Shown: one piece after another, positions 56,455 to 64,000 of the stretch
Layout: the number at the start of each line of letters is the position of its first letter
Numbering within the stretch: position 1 is the stretch's first letter
NCBI GenBank assembly: GCA_033675265.1
Contig: JAUJYZ010001369.1
Span: 124,001 to 188,000 of the forward strand
Source of the DNA: Actinostola sp. cb2023
Taxonomy: Eukaryota; Cnidaria; Anthozoa; Actiniaria; Actinostolidae
Direction: 5' to 3'
Length of the DNA: 64,000 nucleotides
Translations under genes and position numbers: made by a program
The notes under the pieces: generated by a model
What the model saw: the letters and a program-made list of their open reading frames with translations, nothing else
Databases searched by the model: none
What the model was told of the DNA's origin: nothing

Positions 56455-56820
56455 CTACATGTACTTAACTAACCCAGGAGCCCATAAGTATAGGAGCCTC
56501 CATCTGGGATGTATTCGTGAGACGACCTGACACCGGATCAGGCTATTTTTAGAACACCAGTTTTGCCGCGAAATTTTAACACCAGGGAATTTTGATTTCG
56601 GCTTTGTTACGGAGTTTCTAGCTTTTGGCTTGGTAGGCTTACTATTTGATGTTTTTTTAGTTCCTTGAGAAACAGAACACGAACTTGAAGTCTCTTGGTC
56701 ACTTTCGGAAGAAGTACTAAACTCTGCAAAAGAGTCACTGTAACTATCGCTATCATTTTCGCTCTCTTCACTTTCAGTTTCTTCAAATTCGCCAATTTCT
56801 TCGTCCGCCACTTTGTTCAT
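56455..56820 (-). pseudogene. Acidic Ser/Glu-rich frame inside the hAT-like element
   Basis: A frame of 121 codons starting MNKVADEEIGEFEETESEES, continuing Ser/Asp-rich, then a Lys/Pro-rich stretch (KPTKPKARNSVTKPKSKFPG). It runs through the element's inverted end to its stop, so the C-terminal ~30 codons are probably not protein. It may be the first exon of a transposase-associated ORF of which the rest is missing, or a fortuitous frame. Its upstream side is directly abutted by the nested repeat. Confidence 0.35.
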
Positions 56821-58037
56821 ATATCACAAACAAGACGCTCAATGAGCGTACACTCGGGCTTATGAAAAGGACAATGTCAGTTGCGTGAGGAGAGACCTGA
56901 CAATGACTGACAGTTGCGCGACGAGGGACACTATATGTCTGCCAGATGAAGGGCTATACGATCTCGATTTACGAACATTGACCTTACTTGCCTTAAATGC
57001 TTTGATGTAGTTTTGAAGTACGATTTTTACGATTCCTTTTCCTTCTGAATTTTTCAAACGTGGAATAAAATAAACATCCATCATGAGTTACTGAAAATAA
57101 CTCGACTGGCTCGACTGTTTGCATGACTTCTGTACATATAGCTTTCTGTCAATAGATGGAGTTTATATACATGACCGTTGTACGGCGTTGGTCGTGAGTT
57201 TAATTATAACAAGAGTCCGCGGAGATCTTTATCTATGAGTCAGACACAAGTCTCCCTCGTCATTGAGCGTCTTCTTCTGTAATAGATCCCTAAAATCTAA
57301 GGACGTTTTGATTTCGATTGTATTTGCCGTTCACTGACCTGTTTTGAGCGTGGAAATTCGGTTTTAAATCAACGGTTCTAAAATTAGGTCGCGTAATAGA
57401 TGTATGACTCAGATAAGGATCACTTTACAACTGTCATCTTACTGAAAAGAACACGGATTTTCGAACATTGACCTTGCTCGATCGCCTTTGTCTCAATTCA
57501 TTTTTGGATATGAGTTCGAGTTCGTGGAAAGGCGTTATAGAACAGCCGATAAAACACGGGCTTTAAACAGGCTCATTTCACAGACAAAAGCATACGGCTA
57601 TTCGTGTGGGCCCACTCTGAAAGATGTCGTTTCATTTATAACAAAAGCAAACGCGCCTTAGCTTCATCGTGGAATGATCAACTACAATCCTGAACTTAAT
57701 AGCTTGAAGATCTATGATGAGAAATCTTGAAACTCGATAGGATCAAATACATCGCATTCTTCGCATTTTTTCTTCATTCCATCACCTGAAAAAAAAAAAA
57801 AAAAGTAAAAAAAGAAAGTGTATTTTCTAACTCGGGCTTCCTTCGGAAGGGCCCGAGTAATAAACACAAATCATCTACCTCATTGATGCTGATTGGTTCT
57901 GTGTAATTCCCATGGGGGATTCCTATTGATTGATGATTAGTTCACGGGAAAAGGTGTTCTAAAAATAGCCTGATCCGGTCACAGGTCGTCTCACAAACCC
58001 AGTACGGTAGATGGAGGCTCCTACTTATGGGCTCCTG
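56475..58037. mobile_element. hAT-like element with ~85-bp inverted ends, itself interrupted
   Basis: CAGGAGCCCATAAGTATAGG at the left, CTACTTATGGGCTCCTG at the right; the arms match for about 85 bp to GGCTATTTTTAGAACACC. Flanked by ACTAACC at 56468-56474 and 58038-58044. Copy B lacks it and shows the empty site near 60025. The interior contains an acidic Ser/Glu-rich frame and the nested repeat 56829-57862. A 7-bp (possibly 8-bp) duplication and CAGG ends suggest hAT or a relative. Confidence 0.85.
56829..57862. mobile_element. ACTCGGGC repeat, full copy nested in the hAT-like element
   Basis: Starts AACAAGACGCTCAATGAGCG TACACTCGGGC and ends with a perfect hairpin, CTCGGGCTTCC-TTCG-GAAGGGCCCGAG. 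The second half (57430-57862) is the inverse of 63568-64000, and diverged copies lie at 41538-41840 and 42867-43345. An internal A-run precedes the hairpin. CACAAA occurs on both sides, a tentative target duplication. Non-coding; class unknown. Confidence 0.75.
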
Positions 58038-58044
58038 ACTAACC

Positions 58045-59057
58045 CTATAAAGTGTTTCACTATCACCGGCTTATATGAAGTGTTCGTGTACATACGTACA
58101 TGTACAGTCACTAAATTTGGATGCAAACAAATTTTGGTGATCCTTTTTTTTACGTCATAACTTTTTAGCAATTCTTTGAAAATCGGGAAATTAAAGTGTC
58201 CCAAAGATTTCATGCCATCATTATCATCATCAGATCATTATTATCAATATGATCATCATTATCCCCAAGAGTGCAGTGATACAGGTCCGTGGGTTCGACA
58301 GTATAACTTACAGGTACAATCATCAGGTGTTGTAGTCACTGCACTACATAATAGCTCTCTCAGCAATGCCACTGTCACCCTTGCATTCTCAGGAGGTAGT
58401 TTCAATTGACCATGGGACACTACCTGTCGTTGGTTGCTGTCAAACCCTACATAACAATAGAGACTAAATATTAATGCAGTCTGCGAATGACAGGGCCTGT
58501 ACAACAACAGTGGAGGTGACTTTCTTATGATCAAAATTTGAACTATCCTTTGAAATTTAAAGAGCCTAAAGTTCTTGGGATGAAAACAGTGTACATTGTT
58601 TTGTAAATCATTTCATGAGCTGTTTACATTACTTTTGCACAGAACTGCTAGAACTTTGAATGGTTTTGAAGATTCCCAAACACAGAGAAGTGTGAACTTA
58701 CGGATGGCAGAAATAAGAGGATGCTCTCTTTGGAGTGTTTGATATAAAATGTACACAATGTACACAATGTATATACCTGCAGCTTCTACAATCATAATAA
58801 TTATTCTTTCAGAAATTCAATGTTAAAGTTGTGGTGCTCAGTTGTGGAATTACATGTACATGTACTGTACTCTGTAAGACTGGACATGTTTACATGTACA
58901 AACTCTCTTGATGGAAGTGATTTCCTAACTGTTGTCCTCACAAATTATTGACGAGGTTGCATTGCACATTATCTATTGCACAATATCTATTGCACAGAAG
59001 ATGTTACTTATTGCATGCAATGGAGTTTGGGAAATGTCTGTCTGCTCACAAAGGAGT
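58045..59057. other. Copy A intronic sequence, no exon seen
   Basis: Matches 60032-61043 of copy B closely. It includes a 91-codon minus-strand frame (58259-58534) conserved in both copies only because the duplication is young; it has no recognisable domain and no clear splice context. Confidence 0.5.
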
Positions 59058-62000
59058 CTGGGTCTTCTATACATGTATTGGGTAGAGTAGTATTCCCTGA
59101 CATGTCCAGTACAATGGACTGGTTGTCATAAATCACAATAATGTCATTATCTGTTGATGGGTTGGGGTCCAAGACACAAGTGACGTCACTTGCTGAATCC
59201 AGCATATTAGCCTGCTTGCCTTTGTCTGATAAAGAAGGGTCCATTGAACTATCGTAAAGCCCATTCACTGTGATCTGCGAAGGTGTTGCACATCCTTCAC
59301 TGTTGTTGCATTGAGAATGATAATTATGATCACTTTGTCTTGCATCTGCAGCTGATGCCGCATATGTCTGCTGGCTGATATCTGCATTCTGCCGTACTTC
59401 AATACATGACATCTTCTTCATATGTGCTCTCAAGGAGCGGTAAACCCTTAGAAGGTGTTCCTTTCGTAAACCATTTGCTGTCAAACATAAAACATTTCAT
59501 TAATCAAATACTTTACCAAGTTTCATGTACATTTAGAAAGTTAGAAACTAAACTCTTCAAAAGAGAAAGACACAGATGGGCTCTTCATTGCTACTGTATT
59601 CAAATTAGAAAAGGAAAAAGAAACGCACCAATACAACTGTACACTGTACACTGATGTACGTACCTCTGTGCTGCTATAGTATTCAAACAATGTTCTGTGC
59701 ATTACTTTTGGAAGAGTATATATTAACATACATTGTACATATTTTCTTACTGTAAATGTATATTAACATATATATTTTCTTAATAATAATATATATATAT
59801 ATATACCTCCTGAGAATGGGTTTATAAATGGTATATCCGCTGGCCACCAGTCTGGTCGACATCGCTCATTGCCCCACTTTGGGTATTCATGACCTTTAGT
59901 AGAAACAAAACAAGTACAAAACTGAAGCATCTGCAGGCTGAAGAGGTACGTCAGGGGCAAGGGTCATCAATAGATTGACAAACAAATTAGAGAGCCCACT
60001 AAACTACATGTACATGTACTTAACTAACCCTGTAAAGTGTTTCACTATCACCGGCTTATATGAAGTGTTCGTGTACATACGTACATGTACAGTCACTAAA
60101 TTTGGATGCAAACAAATTTAGGTGATCCTTTTTTTTACGTCATAACTTTTTAGCAATTCTTTGAAAATCGGGAAATTAAAGTGTCACAAAGATTTCATGC
60201 CATCATTATCATCATCAGATCATTATTATCAACATGATCATCATTATCCCCAAGGGTGCAGTGATACAGGTCCGTGGGTTCGACAGTATAACTTACAGGT
60301 ACAATCATCAGGTGTTGTAGTCACTGCACTACATAATAGCTCTCTCAGCAATGCCACTGTCACCCTTGCATTCTCAGGAGGTAGTTTCAATTGACCATGG
60401 GACACTACCTGTCGTTGGTTGCTGTCAAACCCTACATAACAATAGAGACTAAATATTAATGCAGTCTGCGAATGACAGGGCCTGTACAACAACAGTGGAG
60501 GTGACTTTCTTATGATCAAAATTTGAACTATCCTTTGAAATTTAAAGAGCCTAAAGTTCTTGCGATGAAAACAGTGTACATTGTTTTGTAAATGATTTCT
60601 TGAGCTGTTACATTACTTTTGCACAGAACTGCTAGAACTTTGAATGGTTTTGAAGATTCCCAAACACAGAGAAGTGTGAACTTACAGATGGTAGAAATAA
60701 GAGGATGCTCTCTTTGGAGTATTTGATATAAAATGTACACAATGTACACAATGTATATACCTGCAGCTTCTACAATCATAATAATTATTCTTTCAGAAAT
60801 TCAATGTTAAAGTTGTGGTGCTCAGTTGTGGAATTACATGTACATGTACTGTACTCTGTAAGACTGGACATGTTTACATGTACAAACTCTCTTGATGGAA
60901 GTGATTTCCTAACTGTTGTCCTCACAAATTATTGACGAGGTTGCATTGCACATTATCTATTGCACAATATCTATTGCACAGAAGATGTTACTTATTGCAT
61001 GCAATGGAGTTTGGGAAATGTCTGTCTGCTCACAAAGGAGTCTGTTATTAAAGCTCTACTCCCTCCCACAGAAGCGACTGGGAATGAGTCTGCAACAAAT
61101 TGTCATATAATAATGATCATAGCATGATGCCTTCATGATACTCACCATTCGCACCATTTAATGATAGCACAGCCTTCTTGAAAGCATTTTGAATCGATTC
61201 ATCCCTCCCAAAGGTGTTAAGAATAGCTTCACTCCCTGACATCATAAAATCGATGCACAATTAAAAAGTGCTCAGTCGTGCAGTCTCAGGGTCATGTGGC
61301 ACCTGTATTGCTGAATGTGTGTATCTACTCAAACATGAAAGCTGAGTGTGCTGCCAGCAGTCGTGCACCATGCTGCGGGGGCGCCCCAGGCTATTGCAGG
61401 CTCATGTGGCGCGATGGGCTTAGATCCTCGCGGATCTTTAAGCAAGCGTGTCGCTTGTTTTGGTTGACCTTTTGCTCTCAACCCACCCTCCCTTTTGGTT
61501 AGTATGGTGTACATTTGTAGGTAAGATGTTCTACTGACAGCTGTCAGTGTGACGGTTGCCAGGTGGTGGACCATGGCTGGGTTACCATGGTTACCTCCTC
61601 GGCGTGCGTGGTCTGTGCGACCGGCATGGCCTTCCCAGGCACCTTCTCCCAAGCTCATCTGTGCTGATGAGTTTAACCAACACATAATCAAATACAAATC
61701 CATGTCATCACAGGTATAATACATTGGGACAATTTTGGAAAGAGGGGGAGGGGAAGAGGTAAAGGGAGGGGGGATACCATACAATTACTTCCTCTAACAT
61801 TACCTTCAATACATACTTCATCATTCTGCATGTAAATAAAGCATGAATGAATTCCAGAATGTTTTTCAAGTTTTTCCATCTGTGGAAATCAATAATAGGA
61901 CACATCAGTAGACTTCAATTACAAATTGCTAAATTTGATAACCTGTTTCAGTGTAAACTGTGGAATTTGTTACTGTGTTTCATTATTGCATTATACATGT

Positions 62001-62239
62001 AAAATGTGGAACATATATATTACTGATACTGCTGTGCTCAGTGTACTGGAAGGCTGAATCGATAGTAAACACTGTTATAACCAGACAGTATCAAAGGTGA
62101 AGTTGACTGGATATCGTACCCTGTGGCAAACCTGAGAAATAACGTTCCTTCTTACACGGTTCTTCCTTCTCCTATCTAGTTTTGCAGAACCAGATTCACC
62201 ATCATCACCACATTGGTTGTCACTGTGCTCACTTGTTTC
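59008..62239 (-). CDS. Unrecognised protein, partial, at least 5 exons
   Basis: Exons in transcript order: 62132-62239, 61804-61879, 61146-61235, 59807-59893 and 59008-59477. Phases 0,1,1,1 all agree and the splice sites are GT/AG, giving 276 codons plus stop; the 5' end is not found (an in-frame ATG at 62260 may be intronic). Exon 1 is Ser/Gly-rich then strongly basic (KLDRRRKNRVRRNVISQ). Exon 2 reads MEKLEKHSGIHSCFIYMQND, exon 4 the Trp/Pro-rich EYPKWGNERCRPDWWPADIP, and exon 5 is polar with SLSDKG and DMSGNTTLPNTC. No signal peptide or membrane segment. The basic stretch and the WWP block recall invertebrate putative DNA-binding proteins, but I cannot name a family. The last ~20 residues run across the duplication junction and are probably not ancestral. 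Confidence 0.6.
59058..61043. repeat. Segmental duplication, copy B
   Basis: About 2 kb from GGTCTTCTATACATGTATTG to CACAAAGGAGTCTG, directly repeated as copy A. Differences are scattered single bases and tiny indels. It carries one 81-bp unit only, no insertions, and so shows the ancestral order. Confidence 0.88.
61330..61690. other. GC-rich stretch of unknown nature
   Basis: Markedly richer in G+C than its surroundings, with GCTGCGGGGGCGCCCCAGGC, GATCCTCGCGGATC and GGTTACCATGGTTACC hairpin-prone motifs. It lies in the intron between exons 2 and 3 of the unrecognised gene. It may be an inserted SINE- or LINE-derived piece; I recognise no domain or known RNA. Confidence 0.35.
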
Positions 62240-62524
62240 CTTAATAAACAAGACATACATACAGTAGATTGTGCATTACATGGGCTAATCCGTTTTGTTT
62301 GCTACTAATTTGAGCACAATTAATGCAGCAGTCAGACCACTCTAGACCACACTGCAAAATGGTCTCTACATTTTCGAGATACAGTACCGGTCAGAAGTAT
62401 CTTAACATTTTTTGCGTGTATTCTGAGTGTAAACTGCGTGTGCGTGTTGAGTGTAGTACACTCAGTTGAGTGTATTACACTCAGGTGCGTTGAGTCCACG
62501 CAAACGAGGGGTCCTTACAAAGTG

Positions 62525-62625
62525 CGAGCCAGCGAGGCATGCGAGGCACACAGCGAGGCACACAGCGAGGCATGCGAGGCACACAGCGAGGCATGCGAGG
62601 CACACAGCGAGGCATGCGAGGCATA
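62525..62625. repeat. GCGAGGCAYRC minisatellite
   Basis: Nine or so units alternating GCGAGGCATGC-type and GCGAGGCACACA-type, about 11 bp each, in a strictly alternating higher-order pattern. Followed by ATT-rich sequence. Confidence 0.85.
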
Positions 62626-62639
62626 ATAATATAAGTACC

Positions 62640-63567
62640 ATATTATTTATTATTATTGTTTTCTTTTGTACCATGTCAAGGGTCGAGGATATAACTCTAT
62701 TATTGAAAAGACAATGTTTTTAAAAGTGAATGCATGTCTACTCATTACTTATCTGTGCCTTGTTCAACGGGCCATATCCAACATCAGAGACGAAATAATT
62801 CGAAGGCGTAACAATTAATTCAAAAATATTTTTTTAGACTACCGAATAATGTGCAATTTCACAGTCATTATCGTGCGATTCATAGTGATTCTTATATTTT
62901 TTTCACTGGAGAGCCGCTAGCAGGCTAGCATTTCAATGGTTTATGCAAATTTGCGATCAATGGTGAAATACTATACATCTACCCAGGAACGTCCTTCCAC
63001 GAGTTATCGGGCAGTGCGTACATTGACTCTCATTCAGAAAAACAATCTGCTTTAATCCTGTGGTAATTCTCTTGTTCATAATTTCGTTTACGAGAACAGG
63101 ATATCCTTCAATTATCTATGGTACTTACGTTCGCCGTTTGCCAAATAAAAACTCTGTGAGGACTGAATATCACAGCGTACTTATTTTGCTTAATTGCAGA
63201 ATATTAAATGTGAGCTAAAACCACTTCCGGCAAAGAACTTGTGAATCGATCGGCATATCCGTCGAGTCGACCCGAGTAAACAAATGAATCACATCATTCC
63301 AAATTACTGCTTTAAATTCTTGAATTCGATGTTTTGATAATAATAATTTACTAACTTAGCACAATTTGAGCTTGATTTGTGTCCCACAGGATGTTGATTT
63401 TATAAAACTTCATGTGTGTACTGTATATGTCTTGTAGCTTCGGCCCGTCTCTTTAGCCTAGTACTCAAAGAATACTTCGAAGTATTAATATTTGTTACAA
63501 CAATTTATCTGCACTTTTCTACACCAGCTTCGTAGTCGTTGCTTTCAACGGGGCTGAAAATCCAGGT
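62640..63567. other. Intergenic, no gene seen
   Basis: AT-rich, no coding exon supported on either strand. The promoter and first exon of the unrecognised minus-strand gene could lie here but nothing identifies them. Confidence 0.4.
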
Positions 63568-64000
63568 TAATTACTCGGGCCCTTCCGAAGGAAGCCCGAG
63601 TTAGAAAATACACTTTCTTTTTTTTATTTTTTATTTTTTATTTTTTTTCAGGTGAAGGAATGACAAAAAAATGCGAAGAATGCGATGTATTTGATCCTAT
63701 CGAGTTTCAAGATTTCTCATCATAGATCTTCAAGCTATTAAGTTCAGGATTGTAGTTGATCATTCCACGATGAAGTTAAGGCGCGTTTGCTTTTGTTATA
63801 AATGAAACGACATCTTTCAGAGTGGGCCCACACGAATAGCCGTATGCTTTTGTCTGTGAAATGAGCCTGTTTAAAGCCCGTGTTTTATCGGCTGTTCTAT
63901 AACGCCTTTCCACGAACTCGAACTCATATCCAAAAATGAATTGAGACAAAGGCGATCGAGCAAGGTCAATGTTCGAAAATCCGTGTTCTTTTCAGTAAGA
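63568..64000. mobile_element. ACTCGGGC repeat, truncated by window end
   Basis: Opens with TTACTCGGGCCCTTCCGAAG and the hairpin, then a T-rich run, and continues as the reverse complement of 57430-57862 to the last base of the window. The two copies are very similar, so the family has been active recently. Confidence 0.85.

Larger units (their letters stand above)
54300..59057. repeat. Segmental duplication, copy A
   Basis: Corresponds to copy B (59058-61043) at well over nine-tenths identity by eye, but carries two extra insertions (54366-55585 and 56475-58037) and the expanded 81-bp array at its left edge. The junction with copy B falls at CACAAAGGAGTCTG followed by GGTCTTCTATACATG. Confidence 0.85.

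Noticed and set aside
58259..58534. 91-codon minus-strand protein conserved at 60244-60519
   Set aside because: Conservation is explained by the recent segmental duplication at DNA level (non-coding flanks are equally similar); no domain and no splice support.

Overview
The window is a piece of a gene-sparse, intron-rich and very repeat-rich animal genome. It contains canonical GT-AG introns, LINE tails ending in (ATT)n, a BEL/Pao LTR retrotransposon, many TA-flanked MITEs and poly-G-ended palindromic repeats. I infer a cnidarian, most likely an anthozoan such as a stony coral, from the repeat style and protein flavour; the sequence cannot fix the species. There is no sign of bacterial gene organisation.

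Layout. 1-2700: intergenic DNA with MITEs. 2824-9106 (+): a three-exon DJ-1/PfpI (Hsp31-like) gene whose second intron is almost entirely a 4.4-kb 18-bp minisatellite. 10384-19966 (-): an eight-exon, 942-aa coiled-coil gene whose exon phases chain perfectly; two introns are filled by 55-bp and 11-bp tandem arrays and the first intron by a ~150-bp C/G homopolymer. 20-22.6 kb: MITEs, one nested in another, and a fragment of a BTB-PHR gene. 22687-36585 (+): a 12-exon GLT1D1-type glycosyltransferase gene. Its introns hold a 1.2-kb foldback element, an 8-bp-TSD palindromic MITE, a 5.4-kb decayed DNA transposon and a 101-bp tandem array. 36.6-44.3 kb: no gene, repeats only.

44302-50004 (-): a BTB-BACK-PHR gene (BTBD1/2/3/6 type) broken by a BEL/Pao element with identical LTRs and a 5-bp target duplication, and by a frameshift. 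51817-53477 (+): a 5'-truncated LINE with poly-A tail and target duplication. 53.7-61 kb: a tandem segmental duplication carrying the last exons of an unrecognised gene on the minus strand (upstream exons to 62239). The proximal copy is further broken by an 81-bp array, a 1.2-kb insertion and a 1.56-kb element that itself contains a 1.0-kb element. 62.6-64 kb: no gene; the window ends inside another copy of that 1.0-kb repeat.

The genes do not form a pathway: one stress/deglycase-type enzyme, one structural coiled-coil protein, one glycosyltransferase, one broken E3-adaptor-type BTB protein and one unknown. What unites the window is the intensity of repeat insertion and tandem amplification in introns. 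Exon models were built by eye from splice dinucleotides, reading-phase continuity and remembered family sequence; there was no transcript or database support.
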